A stretch of 36,709 bases of DNA from Rhodospirillaceae bacterium (GTDB lineage Bacteria; Pseudomonadota; Alphaproteobacteria; CACIAM-22H2). The stretch covers positions 1 through 36,709 of the forward strand of contig JALHMR010000046.1 in assembly GCA_022843945.1 (NCBI GenBank), given 5' to 3'. The notes under the pieces are model-generated. The model was not told the DNA's origin, did no database searches, and worked only from the letters and a program-made list of their open reading frames with translations. A program made the position numbers and the translations under genes. This document shows, piece by piece, positions 16,276-25,621 of this stretch. The first letter of the stretch is position 1. Every line of letters starts with the position of its first letter.

Positions 16276-18179
16276 CCGACCTGCTCACCGTCCGCGACCT
16301 GGCGATCGAGTTCAAGGTTCATGACAGCCTGGTGCGCGCAGTCGACGGCGTCAGCTTCCGCGTACGGCCGGGCTCGACCGTGGCGCTGGTCGGCGAGTCC
16401 GGCTCGGGGAAATCGGTCATCAGCCAGGCGATCATGGGCATCCTGCCCCAGGTCGGACGCGTCGCCGCCGGTGAGATCCTGCTGCGGCCGCCGGGCAGCG
16501 ATGCCCCCGTCGACATTGCGCGCCTGGATCCGGACAGCGCTGCGATGCGGGCCATCCGCGGCAGCCAGATCTCCATCATCTTCCAGGAGCCGATGACCTC
16601 GCTCTCGCCCCTGCACACCGTGGGCGATCAGATCACCGAGGCTCTGCTGCTGCACCAGCCGGTGGATCGCAAGCAGGGCGAGGAGATCGCCGCTGACATG
16701 CTCAACCGGGTCGGCTTCAAGAACCCGACGAAGGCGCTCAAGACATACCCGTTCGAGCTCTCCGGCGGACTGCGCCAGCGCGCCATGATCGCCATGGCGC
16801 TGGTCTGCCGGCCGGCACTGCTGATCGCCGACGAGCCGACCACCGCCCTCGACGTCACCATCCAGGCCCAGATCCTCAAGCTCCTGCTCGACCTGCAGCA
16901 GGAATTCGGCATGGCGATCCTGATCATCACCCATGATCTCGGAGTGGTCGCCAACATGGCCGAGGAAGTCGTGGTCATGTACCGCGGCAAGCTGATGGAG
17001 GCGGGCACACGGCAGGATATCTTCCGCGACCCGCGCCATCCCTACCTGAAGGCGCTTCTCCACGCGGTGCCGCGCTTCGACATGAAGCCGGGCGAACGCC
17101 TGGTGCCCCTGCGGGAGATCAAGTACGAGCCCGGCGTGTTCGCAACCGAGCGCGTCGCCTGGCCCGAGACAGCCGATGAAGCCGGGCCGCTGCTTTCGGT
17201 GCAGCATGTCACCAAGAGCTTCGCCATCCGGCAGTCGGGCTGGCTGGGTGGCGGTGCCGAGACCCGCGTGCTGGCCGTTGACGACGTGAGCTTCGACATC
17301 CGGCGCGGCGAATGCCTGGGCCTGGTGGGCGAATCGGGCTGCGGCAAGACGACACTCTCAAAGATTCTGCTGCGGGCACTCAGCGCCGACTCGGGCGAGG
17401 TGCTGTTCAACGATCACGGCACCGTGCGCAATGTCTTCACCCTGCCGCCGGACAAGCTGGTCGATTTCCGCCGCAAGGTGCAGTTCGTCTTCCAAGATCC
17501 GTTCAGCTCGCTCAATCCGCGGATGACCGTGTTCGACATCATCAGCGAGCCCCTGATCATCCACGGGCTGGGCGATCCGGAGAGCCGCGCCGAGCGCGTG
17601 CGCGAGCTCATGCGCCTGGTCGGGCTCGACGTCCGCTATCTCAACCGCTACCCGCACAGCTTCTCCGGCGGCCAGCGCCAGCGTATCGGCATCGCCCGCG
17701 CGCTTGCCCTCAATCCCGACCTGCTGCTGCTCGATGAACCGGTTTCGGCGCTCGACGTCTCGATCCAGGCGCAGATCCTGAACTTCCTCAAGGATCTCCA
17801 GAAGGAGCTCGGGCTCACCTATCTCTTCATCTCGCACAACCTGGCGGTGGTGGACTACATCGCCGACCGTATCGCCGTGATGTGCGCCGGGCGCCTGGTG
17901 GAGCTCGCCCCGCGTCAGACCCTGTTCCGCCGGCCGATGCATCCCTATACCCGGGCGCTGCTGGCGGCCGTGCCCGAGCCCGATCCCGACAAGCGCCTCG
18001 ATCTTCGGGCCCTGATGGACGGCAAGGCCTCGGTGCCGGCGCTCTGGCCGGAGCCCTATCGCCTCGAGCCCACGACCCGCGCCGCCTTCATCGACCTCGG
18101 CGGCGGTCATTTCGTGCGCGCCGCGGAGGGCGTCGACCCGCGGGACCTCGCACCCGCCACGGAGCGGCTGCCGGCATGA
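16272..18179 (+). CDS. Peptide ABC transporter, fused double ATPase (YejF/DppDF type)
   Basis: 635-residue fusion of two nucleotide-binding domains that power oligopeptide or microcin-C-type import. Domain 1: Walker A GESGSGKS (41-48), signature LSGGLRQRAMIA, Walker B IADEPTTALD (Asp187/Glu188). Domain 2: Walker A GESGCGKT (353-360), signature FSGGQRQRIGIA, Walker B LLDEPVSALD (Asp488/Glu489). Each ends with an oligopeptide-type C-terminal region (HPYLKALLHAVP, HPYTRALLAAVP). The ATG at 16272 overlaps the previous stop. A longer open frame to 16011 is only read-through inside the preceding gene. It precedes the binding protein, unlike the yejABEF order. Confidence 0.93.
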   Translation: MTDLLTVRDLAIEFKVHDSLVRAVDGVSFRVRPGSTVALVGESGSGKSVISQAIMGILPQVGRVAAGEILLRPPGSDAPVDIARLDPDSAAMRAIRGSQISIIFQEPMTSLSPLHTVGDQITEALLLHQPVDRKQGEEIAADMLNRVGFKNPTKALKTYPFELSGGLRQRAMIAMALVCRPALLIADEPTTALDVTIQAQILKLLLDLQQEFGMAILIITHDLGVVANMAEEVVVMYRGKLMEAGTRQDIFRDPRHPYLKALLHAVPRFDMKPGERLVPLREIKYEPGVFATERVAWPETADEAGPLLSVQHVTKSFAIRQSGWLGGGAETRVLAVDDVSFDIRRGECLGLVGESGCGKTTLSKILLRALSADSGEVLFNDHGTVRNVFTLPPDKLVDFRRKVQFVFQDPFSSLNPRMTVFDIISEPLIIHGLGDPESRAERVRELMRLVGLDVRYLNRYPHSFSGGQRQRIGIARALALNPDLLLLDEPVSALDVSIQAQILNFLKDLQKELGLTYLFISHNLAVVDYIADRIAVMCAGRLVELAPRQTLFRRPMHPYTRALLAAVPEPDPDKRLDLRALMDGKASVPALWPEPYRLEPTTRAAFIDLGGGHFVRAAEGVDPRDLAPATERLPA

Positions 18180-20125
18180 CGCGTCGTCTCGCTCCCCTGA
18201 ACCCTCTCCTGGGCGCCATGGCCTGTTTCGGCCTGTGGTTCGGCGCACCGGCGGCCGGCTTTGCCCAGTCAACGGTGATGGAGACGCCCAGCCTGGCCAC
18301 CGAGGTCCGGGCCGGACGCATGCCCGCAGTTGCCGATCGTCTGCCGGACGAGCCCCTGGTCGCCGATTTCGGCGGAGCCGGAACGATGGAGGGACGCCAC
18401 GGCGGCGAGCTCCGCCTGCTAATGGGCCGCTCGCAGGACGTGCGGATGATGGTCGTCTACGGCTATGCGCGCCTCGTCGGCTACGACCGCAATTTCAATC
18501 TCGTGCCCGACATCCTGCGCGCCGTCGAAATCGAAGGTGGCCGCGTCTTCACGCTGCGCCTGCGACCGGGACATCGCTGGTCGGACGGACATCCGCTGAC
18601 TGCCAACGATTTCGCCTACTGGTGGAATGACGTTATCGGTCACAAGCAGCTTTCGCCGCTCGGTCCGCCCAAGATCATGCTGGTCGACGGTAAGCCGCCG
18701 AAGTTCGAGGTCCTCGACCAGTTCACCGTGCGCTACAGCTGGGACGGGCCCAACCCTTATTTCCTGCCGGCCTTGGCCGGCCCGGCGCCGCTCTACATTT
18801 ACCGGGCGGCGCACTATCTGAAGCAGTTCCACCAGCAGTACGCCGACCCGGCATTGCTGGCCGACGCCATACGCAAGGCGAATGTGCGCAACTGGGGGCA
18901 GCTCCATAACCGGCTCGACAATCAGTACCGTAACGATAATCCCGAATTGCCGACGCTCGACCCCTGGATGATCACCACACGGCCACCGGCCGAGCGCTTC
19001 GTCTTCACACGCAATCCCTACTATCACCGCATCGATTCGGCCGGGCGGCAGCTTCCCTACATCGATCGCGTCGTGATGAGCATTGCCGACGGCCGCATCC
19101 TCGCCGCCAAGACCGGAGCCGGGGAAACCGACCTGCAGTCGCGCGGCATCACCTTCGCCAATTACACGTTCCTCAAGCAGGCCTCAAAACGCAACGACTT
19201 CAACGTCTATCTCTGGGACACGGCCAAGGGCGCCCAGGTGGCGCTCTACCCGAACCTCAACGCCAACGATCCGGTGTGGCGACAGCTCAATCGCGACGTC
19301 CGCTTTCGCCGTGCCCTGTCGATGGCCATCAACCGGCGCGAGGTCAACCAGGTCGTCTATTTCGGGCTTGCCCTCGAGGGCGGGAACACGGTGCTTCCGC
19401 AAAGCCCGCTGTATCAGCCGGAATACCGCTCCGCTTGGTCGCGCTTCAACCTTCAGGAAGCCAACCGGCTGCTCGATGAGCTCGGTCTGACCAAGCGCGA
19501 TTCGCGCGGTGTGCGCCAGCTGCCCGACGGACGGCCCCTGGAAATCGTCATCGAGACCGCTGGCGAGGATACCGAGCAAACGGACGTTCTGGAGTTGATC
19601 CACGATTCGTGGATGAAGGCCGGGATCAAGCTGTTCTCCAAGCCCTCGCAGCGCGAGGTCTTCCGCAACCGCATCTTCTCCGGACATACGACGATGTCGG
19701 TGTGGACCGGTCTGGAGAACGGGCTGGTCAGCGCCAACATGGTGCCGGACGAGTTCGCGCCAACCTCGCAACAGCAGCTGCAGTGGCCGAAATGGGGGCA
19801 GTATGTCGAAACCGGGGGCGTCAGCGGCGAACCGGTCGATGATGCGCCCGCCCAGGAGCTGCAGCGGTTGCGCGAGGCTTGGCGCCTCGCCCCGGGCAAC
19901 GACGCGCGGGCCAGCATCTGGCGCCGGATGATCGAAATCAACGCCGATCAGGTCTACTCGATCGGCATCGTCGCAGGAGTGAAGCAGCCGGTGGTGGCCA
20001 CGCGCCGCCTGCGCAATATCCCCGAGCACGGCATTCACAACTGGGATCCGGGCGCCTTCTTCGGCCTCTACCGGCCGGACACGTTCTGGCTGGCTGACCC
20101 GACATCCACGGCCGAGGCGCGCTGA
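18176..20125 (+). CDS. ABC transporter substrate-binding protein, family 5 (oligopeptide type)
   Basis: 649-residue periplasmic binding protein with a signal peptide (LNPLLGAMACFGLWFGAPAAG, cleavage near FAQ). Family-5 hallmarks: GYARLVGYDRNFNLVPDI, LRLRPGHRWSDGHPLTANDF, the open-reading domain with RRALSMAINRREVNQVVYFG, and a C-terminal GVKQPVVATRRLRNIP. At about 650 residues it is long, like YejA-type proteins. ATG 18176 overlaps the ATPase stop by 4 nt. The ligand is unknown: peptides, glycopeptides or opines are all possible for the family. Confidence 0.92.
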   Translation: MTRRLAPLNPLLGAMACFGLWFGAPAAGFAQSTVMETPSLATEVRAGRMPAVADRLPDEPLVADFGGAGTMEGRHGGELRLLMGRSQDVRMMVVYGYARLVGYDRNFNLVPDILRAVEIEGGRVFTLRLRPGHRWSDGHPLTANDFAYWWNDVIGHKQLSPLGPPKIMLVDGKPPKFEVLDQFTVRYSWDGPNPYFLPALAGPAPLYIYRAAHYLKQFHQQYADPALLADAIRKANVRNWGQLHNRLDNQYRNDNPELPTLDPWMITTRPPAERFVFTRNPYYHRIDSAGRQLPYIDRVVMSIADGRILAAKTGAGETDLQSRGITFANYTFLKQASKRNDFNVYLWDTAKGAQVALYPNLNANDPVWRQLNRDVRFRRALSMAINRREVNQVVYFGLALEGGNTVLPQSPLYQPEYRSAWSRFNLQEANRLLDELGLTKRDSRGVRQLPDGRPLEIVIETAGEDTEQTDVLELIHDSWMKAGIKLFSKPSQREVFRNRIFSGHTTMSVWTGLENGLVSANMVPDEFAPTSQQQLQWPKWGQYVETGGVSGEPVDDAPAQELQRLREAWRLAPGNDARASIWRRMIEINADQVYSIGIVAGVKQPVVATRRLRNIPEHGIHNWDPGAFFGLYRPDTFWLADPTSTAEAR

Positions 20126-20130
20126 GACCG

Positions 20131-21129
20131 ATGCTCGCCTACGTTGTCCGCCGGATCCTGATCATGATCCCGACGCTGATCGCGATCAGCGCCATCTCCT
20201 TCATCATCATCCAGCTGCCGCCGGGCGATTACCTATCGACCCTGGTCGAGGAGCTGCAGAGTCAGGGCGAGGCGGCCAGCCTCGAGAAGCTCGCCTACTT
20301 GCGCGAACAGTACGGGCTCGACAAACCGGCGATCGAGCAATACTTCTACTGGGTTCTGGGCCTGCTGCAGGGCGATCTGGGCTGGTCTTTCGAGCACAAT
20401 GTCCCGGTTACGGATCTGATCGGGGAGCGGATCGCCCTGTCGTTCCTGGTGGCTCTGGCGACGCTGCTCTTCTCCTACATTGTCGCCTTTCCGATCGGCG
20501 TCTACTCCGCGACGCACCAGTATTCGCTGGGCGACTACTTCTTCACCTTCCTGGGCTTCATCGGGCTGGCGACGCCCAGCTTCCTTCTCGCCCTCGTCCT
20601 GCTCTATCTCGCCAACGTCTGGTTCGGCACATCGGTCGGCGGCCTGATGGACGACCACTTCCTCGACCAGCCGATGTCCTGGGCCAAGTTCCGTTCGGTG
20701 CTGGAGCATCTGTGGATCCCCGTGCTGGTCATCGGCCTGGCGAGCACCGCCGAGAACATCCGCCTGCTGCGCGCCAACCTGCTCGATGAGCTGCAGAAGC
20801 AATATGTCATCACGGCCCGCGCCAAGGGCCTCCCGGCCCGCCGGCTGCTGCTCAAATACCCGCTGCGCATGGCCCTCAATCCCTTCATCGCCGATATCGG
20901 CGGGGTGCTGCCGCGGCTGATCTCCGGCTCAGCCATCGTCTCGGTGGTGATGAGCCTGCCGATCAATGGACCGATGCTGGTTCGCGCCCTGCAGGCCCAG
21001 GACATGTACCTGGCGGGCTCCTTCGTCATGCTTGAAGCGGTCCTGGTGGTCATCGGCGTCTTTCTGTCCGATCTGGCCCTCGCGGTTCTCGATCCTCGCA
21101 TCCGGCTGGGCGGAGGATCGACCCGATGA
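20131..21129 (+). CDS. ABC transporter permease, DppB/YejB type
   Basis: 332-residue inner-membrane permease with six predicted membrane segments. It has the typical start MLAYVVRRILIMIPTLIAI, a periplasmic loop with LREQYGLDKPAIEQY, and GDLGWSFEHNVPV. The EAA loop that contacts the ATPase is ITARAKGLPARRLLLKYPLR. It starts 5 nt after the binding-protein stop and overlaps the next permease by ATGA. Confidence 0.94.
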   Translation: MLAYVVRRILIMIPTLIAISAISFIIIQLPPGDYLSTLVEELQSQGEAASLEKLAYLREQYGLDKPAIEQYFYWVLGLLQGDLGWSFEHNVPVTDLIGERIALSFLVALATLLFSYIVAFPIGVYSATHQYSLGDYFFTFLGFIGLATPSFLLALVLLYLANVWFGTSVGGLMDDHFLDQPMSWAKFRSVLEHLWIPVLVIGLASTAENIRLLRANLLDELQKQYVITARAKGLPARRLLLKYPLRMALNPFIADIGGVLPRLISGSAIVSVVMSLPINGPMLVRALQAQDMYLAGSFVMLEAVLVVIGVFLSDLALAVLDPRIRLGGGSTR

Positions 21130-22313
21130 ATGATCGCCAGCCCCCGCCGGCGGCGCCGGACCCGGACCGTCTTCCCCACTACGTCAGCGATGCGCCGTTC
21201 GACCGGCGCGCCAGTGATCGCCTGACGCCTGAACTCGAGCGCTACTACCGGGCGTCGCAGTGGACGATGATGTGGTGGAAGTTCCGCCGCCATCGGCTCG
21301 CCCTGATCTCGGGCTTCATTCTTGCGGTGATGTACGGCTCGATCCTGGTCAGCGAATTTCTCGCCCCCTACAGCCTGCACACCCGGAACACGGAATTCAT
21401 CTACGCGCCGCCGCAAGCCATCCACCTGTTCCATGACGGGCGCTTCGTCGGTCCTTTTGTCTACGGCATGGACTACCGGCTGGACATGGACACGCTGAAG
21501 CGCGAGTACACGGACAACCCGACACAGGTTCAGCCTCTCCGCTTCTTCTGCACCGGCGACCCCTATCACTACATGGGCCTGTTCGCCGGCAACATGCATC
21601 TTGTCTGCCCGGCGGAGGGTGGCACGCTGTTCCTGCTCGGCACTGACCGCCTGGGTCGCGACATGCTGTCGCGCATCATTTATGGCGGGCGGATCTCGCT
21701 CACCATCGGCTTCATCGGCATCGTCCTGAGCTTCGCCATCGGCATCACGCTCGGAGGGCTTGCCGGATACTATGGCGGCTGGATAGACAGCGTGGTTCAG
21801 CGTGCCATCGAGGTCCTGCAGTCCTTTCCCAAGCTGCCTTTGTGGCTGGCGCTGTCGGCGGCCCTGCCCGTGGCGTGGAGTCCGCTCTACGTCTATTTCG
21901 GCATCACCATCATCCTTGGTCTGCTGACCTGGACGGGGCTCGCCCGCGCCGTACGCTCCAAGCTTCTGGCCCTGCGCGAGGAGGACTTCTGCACCGCCGC
22001 CGTGCTGATGGGCGCCAAGCCCAAGCGCATTATCGGCCGGCATCTGCTGCCGAGCTTCATGAGCCACCTGATCGCCGTTGCCACGCTCAATATCCCCGAG
22101 ATGATCCTGGGCGAAACGGCGCTGTCGTTCCTCGGCCTGGGCTTGCGCCCGCCGATCACCTCGTGGGGGGTTCTGCTCACCGAGGCGCAGAACATAAACG
22201 TGGTGGCGCTCTATCCCTGGCTGATGTTCCCGGCACTGCCGGTCATCATCATCGTCCTCGCCTTTAATTTCCTGGGCGACGGTCTGCGCGACGCGGCCGA
22301 TCCGTACAAGTAG
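21126..22313 (+). CDS. ABC transporter permease, DppC/YejE type
   Basis: 395 residues. A cytoplasmic N-terminus leads to WKFRRHRLALISGFILAVMY as the first membrane segment, followed by a periplasmic insertion of about 110 residues, longer than in DppC and like YejE. Five further segments follow, starting after GTDRLGRDMLSRIIYGGRIS. The EAA loop is AAVLMGAKPKRIIGRHLLPS. It is the last gene of the operon and ends 21 nt before the convergent PAS gene. No terminator is evident there. Confidence 0.94.
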   Translation: MNDRQPPPAAPDPDRLPHYVSDAPFDRRASDRLTPELERYYRASQWTMMWWKFRRHRLALISGFILAVMYGSILVSEFLAPYSLHTRNTEFIYAPPQAIHLFHDGRFVGPFVYGMDYRLDMDTLKREYTDNPTQVQPLRFFCTGDPYHYMGLFAGNMHLVCPAEGGTLFLLGTDRLGRDMLSRIIYGGRISLTIGFIGIVLSFAIGITLGGLAGYYGGWIDSVVQRAIEVLQSFPKLPLWLALSAALPVAWSPLYVYFGITIILGLLTWTGLARAVRSKLLALREEDFCTAAVLMGAKPKRIIGRHLLPSFMSHLIAVATLNIPEMILGETALSFLGLGLRPPITSWGVLLTEAQNINVVALYPWLMFPALPVIIIVLAFNFLGDGLRDAADPYK

Positions 22314-22334
22314 ATCAAGGCGCCGATGCCGCTC

Positions 22335-22862
22335 CTACCCGAGGTGATCCTCGGGATTGATGAAGCGCGCATGCGGCTCGGTATAGACCGTGGCCACCAC
22401 GACGATATCGACCTGATCGCCGCCGATGGTCAGCGGCAGGATCAGGCGGTGGTAGTAGTAGTGTCGCACGTCGTAAACGACATGAACCGCCTCGATGCTG
22501 GTCTCACCGGAATCGAAAACAGCCCGGTAGCGCTGGATCAGGTGGTCGCGATACCAGGCCGGCTCGATGTCCTCGATCAGCCGCCCGCGCAGGTAACCGA
22601 CCGCCTCGTTGCGAATCTCCTCGCCGACCAGACGGATACGTAAGCCCCGCCCCGTTACCGGCGGCCGGTCGACAAGGGCGATATAGGGCATGGCGAAGGC
22701 GAATTCCTCGGGCCGCAGGTCCGCCTGCTTCATCCAGCGCCTGTCGCCCCGGACTGATTCCCAGTACGCCAGGAAGCGCCGCAGCAACGGCTGATCCAGC
22801 TGCTCCGCCGTCACCGGCAGCGCGCGAATCTTTCCTTGGACCATCCCAGGTTTGTTGGCCAT
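22335..22862 (-). CDS. PAS_5 domain protein
   Basis: 175 residues, a single PAS-like domain of the PF07310 type common in Rhodospirillales, with no attached output domain. Seen are LRRFLAYWESVRGDRRWMKQ, LRIRLVGEEI, and YYYHRLILPLTIGGDQVDIVV. I use the ATG at 22862 with AGGGCGG upstream; 27 further residues are open before it but look non-genic. Its signal and partner are unknown. Confidence 0.78.
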   Translation of the reverse strand: MANKPGMVQGKIRALPVTAEQLDQPLLRRFLAYWESVRGDRRWMKQADLRPEEFAFAMPYIALVDRPPVTGRGLRIRLVGEEIRNEAVGYLRGRLIEDIEPAWYRDHLIQRYRAVFDSGETSIEAVHVVYDVRHYYYHRLILPLTIGGDQVDIVVVATVYTEPHARFINPEDHLG

Positions 22863-22975
22863 GCCCCGCCCTGATCGCCGGCCCGCCACGATGCACGCGC
22901 CGTATCCAGATGACAGAAAGCCGCAGATAGCGGCGCGGCGCAATAGGTTACCGGACAGGCCACCGGCCGACGCTT

Positions 22976-23821
22976 TCAGGTCTTCTCGAGCCAGAGGCTG
23001 GTTTCGCGGGCTCCGGCTGGCAGCGGCAGAGGATCAAGCCCGGCCTTCGTTACCTCGGCTCCCATGCGTGTGCGAGCCCAGTGCGAGGACCAGAGCAGCC
23101 GCGCCTGTTGACCCAGCAGCGGCGCCAGGGCGTTTTGCTCGTTGTAGCCACGCCACGCCCAGTCGGACGGGTACGCGTCAGGCAGCAGGATGTCATGCAC
23201 GTGGACCAGCGTGCCGGCCGGCAAGCGGGGCCAGATCTGGTTGAGCAGGATGTCGACATCGCTGCCCGGCATCAGAATATGACTGGAATCGATGAACAGG
23301 ACATCGCCGGGCTCAAGCGCCGCCACAGACGCATGGCTGCTGGTCTGCAGCGTCTCGCGGACCCAGGTCACGGCCAGACCGGCAAGGGCCGCCCGCGGCT
23401 GGGGGTCGATGGCCGTTATCGCCGTGGCGAGACTCTCATCGGCTACCGCACGCGCCAGGAAGCGTGTGGAATGACCCGAACCGACCTCGACGATGCGCCG
23501 CGGCCGGCGCTGACGGACGAGCGTGTAGGCCATGGCCCCGTCGAGCCCGGGGAACCAGTCTTGCTCAAAGCGTGGCGATGGCGCCGCGGCGCCACGGAAG
23601 GAGGCGAAGATGGCGCTGTATGCTGCCGCTTCCTGCAATCGCGCCGCGAATTCCGGCTGTGCGTTGACGAACAGCGACTCCAATCCTGGATAAGATGCCG
23701 GCGCCCGGCTCGCCCCGGCGTACCGGTAAGGAATGAAATAGCCTTTGCTCCCGCCGAGGAGCGTCGTCAGTCCGAGCGTCCAGCGGCGCCATGGCCGGTC
23801 GGCGGTCACGCCGGAAACCAT
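22976..23821 (-). CDS. Class I SAM-dependent methyltransferase (Methyltransf_24-like)
   Basis: 281 residues. The SAM-binding loop is RRIVEVGSGHSTRFLARAV, strand 2 gives AITAIDPQPRA, and GDVLFIDSSHILMPGSD and LVHVHDILLPDAYP follow, a pattern shared with Methyltransf_24 and rhamnosyl O-methyltransferase-like proteins. I start at the ATG at 23821, one base after the TGA of the metallo-hydrolase gene, which implies translational coupling. The frame is open for another 24 residues upstream. The substrate may be a sugar or small acid; unproven. Confidence 0.8.
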   Translation of the reverse strand: MVSGVTADRPWRRWTLGLTTLLGGSKGYFIPYRYAGASRAPASYPGLESLFVNAQPEFAARLQEAAAYSAIFASFRGAAAPSPRFEQDWFPGLDGAMAYTLVRQRRPRRIVEVGSGHSTRFLARAVADESLATAITAIDPQPRAALAGLAVTWVRETLQTSSHASVAALEPGDVLFIDSSHILMPGSDVDILLNQIWPRLPAGTLVHVHDILLPDAYPSDWAWRGYNEQNALAPLLGQQARLLWSSHWARTRMGAEVTKAGLDPLPLPAGARETSLWLEKT

Positions 23822-23822
23822 G

Positions 23823-24665
23823 TCACGGTGACAGGGCGAGACCTTCGCGGGCCACGACGGTCCCCGGCCGCATGGCCTCGGCGGCAGCCGCAATCTGGTC
23901 CATGAAAGCGTCGTCGTGGGCGGGATCGTGGTGAAAGACGACGAGCCGCTTGGCCTTGGCCTGGTTGCACAGGCGGACCCCTTCCTGCCATGTCGAGTGG
24001 CCCCAGCCTCTGAACTTGGCGAACTCCTCGTCGGTGTACGTCGAATCGTAGATCACGAGATCGGCGCCGGCGATCAGCGCCAGGACATTCTCGTCGGGTT
24101 GGCCGGGCACATGTTCGGTGTCGGTGACATAGCAGATCGACTTGCCGCCGAATTCGACCCGATACCCCGTGGCGCGGTTGGGATGATTGAGGGCCGCCGT
24201 CCGCAGAGCGATTCCGGGGCCCGGCTCAAGCGTCGTGCCGCAGGCGAAGTCGTGGAAGGTGCTGTCGGCCGAGAGGATGCTCAGCGGCACCGGGAAGAGC
24301 GGCGCCGCCATCATTTCCGACAGCACTCCCTTGAGCGTGTAGTCGGGCCGCAGGTGGCCGGCCCAGAAACGCAGGTGATTGGTCGGTTTGTAGGCCGAGC
24401 TGAAGAAGGGCAGGCCCTGAATATGGTCGAAATGGGTATGGGTAAAATAGAGATCGGCGTCGACCGGCCCCGACTTGTCGAGATGATGGCCCAGCGGACG
24501 CAGACCTGTGCCGCCGTCGAAGATCAGCAGCCGTTCGCCGCAGCGCACCTCGAGGCACGAGGTGTTACCGCCATAGCGAAGGGTGGCCGGGCCGGGGCAG
24601 GCCACGGTGCCGCGCACCCCCCAGAAGCGGACAAAGAAATCGCTCGTCGGAACCTCTACCACCAC
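23823..24665 (-). CDS. Metallo-beta-lactamase-fold hydrolase
   Basis: About 280 residues. The two-metal motif is THTHFDHIQG (His76, His78, Asp80, His81 by this start). Further ligands are in LNHPNRATGY, CYVTDTEH and the late VFHHDPAHDD. The N-terminus VRFWGVRGTVACPGP with RYGGNTSCLEV is typical of a subfamily often annotated as phosphodiesterase-like or linked to cyclic-nucleotide signalling. GTG 24665 (or 24662) has GGGAGG just upstream and is preferred over GTG 24701. It is coupled to the methyltransferase and lies downstream of a response regulator. Substrate unknown. Confidence 0.85.
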   Translation of the reverse strand: MVVEVPTSDFFVRFWGVRGTVACPGPATLRYGGNTSCLEVRCGERLLIFDGGTGLRPLGHHLDKSGPVDADLYFTHTHFDHIQGLPFFSSAYKPTNHLRFWAGHLRPDYTLKGVLSEMMAAPLFPVPLSILSADSTFHDFACGTTLEPGPGIALRTAALNHPNRATGYRVEFGGKSICYVTDTEHVPGQPDENVLALIAGADLVIYDSTYTDEEFAKFRGWGHSTWQEGVRLCNQAKAKRLVVFHHDPAHDDAFMDQIAAAAEAMRPGTVVAREGLALSP

Positions 24666-24813
24666 CGTCCTCCCGCCCGGGCTTCTGATAGCATAACCCA
24701 CCCCGCCCGGTCCTTCGCCCCAATACGCAGGAGGGGCAGCCTAGGATTGCCACCCCCGGTGCGGGATGTGATGGGGATCACCAGAATCGGATAAATTCAG
24801 GACCCGCTAAATT

Positions 24814-25497
24814 TTATGGGTTTAGACGATAGCCCCCGGGCGCGGTGGTCAGGATCTCGGCGCGGCTGGGATCGCGCTCGATCTTCTGGCGCAGGCGATA
24901 GACATGCGTTTCCAGGGTATGGGTGTTGACCCCGGCGTTGTAGCCCCAGACCTCCCCGAGGAGGGTCTCACGCGAGACCGGCTTGTCGCCGGCCCGGTAG
25001 AGAAAACGCAAGATCGCCACCTCCTTCTCGGTCAGGCGGATCTTCTTGCGCGAGCCGTTTTCGACAAGCAGCTTGGCCGCGGGCTGAAAACTGAACGGAC
25101 CGATGGCGAAGACAGCTTCGGTCGACGCTTCATGGTTGCGCAACTGGGCGCGCAGCCGGGCCAGAAGCTCTCCCAGCCGGAACGGCTTGGTGACGTAGTC
25201 GTTCGCCCCGGCATCGAGCCCGGTGATGGTATCGGCCTCGGCGGCGGCGGCCGTCAGCATGACAATCGGCACGGTGACGCCACGCTCGCGAAGCTGGCGA
25301 CAGACTTCCCGGCCGTCCATATCGGGAAGCCCGACATCGAGGAGGATAGCGTCGAAGCGCGCGCCTTGCGCCGCCGCCAGGGCGGCAGCCGCGCTGTCGG
25401 CCTGCTGGGTCTCGAAATCGGGAGCCAGCTGCTCGGCCAGCGACTGGCGCAGCGCCGTATCGTCATCGACGATCAGAAGTCTTTTGGCCCCGCTCAT
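24814..25497 (-). CDS. OmpR/PhoB-family response regulator
   Basis: 227 residues. The receiver domain has the acidic pocket VDDD (10-13), phospho-acceptor Asp54 (ILLDVGLPD), Thr82 and Lys104 (TKPF). The winged-helix DNA-binding domain carries KIRLTEKEVAILRFLY, VNTHTLETHVYRLRQKIE, and a C-terminal TAPGGYRLNP hairpin. No histidine kinase gene is in the window, so its partner lies elsewhere. It is about 150 nt upstream of the metallo-hydrolase gene on the same strand. Confidence 0.94.
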   Translation of the reverse strand: MSGAKRLLIVDDDTALRQSLAEQLAPDFETQQADSAAAALAAAQGARFDAILLDVGLPDMDGREVCRQLRERGVTVPIVMLTAAAAEADTITGLDAGANDYVTKPFRLGELLARLRAQLRNHEASTEAVFAIGPFSFQPAAKLLVENGSRKKIRLTEKEVAILRFLYRAGDKPVSRETLLGEVWGYNAGVNTHTLETHVYRLRQKIERDPSRAEILTTAPGGYRLNP

Positions 25498-25535
25498 GGC
25501 CGGGCCTTTCTAGCACGGGCGTTCGCTCGAATGAA

Positions 25536-25575
25536 ATCGCCCGCGCCGGCCCCGGATGGGGGTGGCGCGGGCGAT
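25536..25575 (-). terminator. Hairpin terminator downstream of the TorF gene
   Basis: A perfect 12-bp stem ATCGCCCGCGCC / GGCGCGGGCGAT (25536-25547 and 25564-25575), 16-nt loop. On the minus strand it is followed by TTCATTC. It lies 47 nt beyond the TorF stop. The poor T tail lowers confidence. Confidence 0.6.
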
Positions 25576-25621
25576 CGAAGCCTCGCGGAACTCCGCGCCG
25601 AAATCGGCGCGATGCTGCAGA

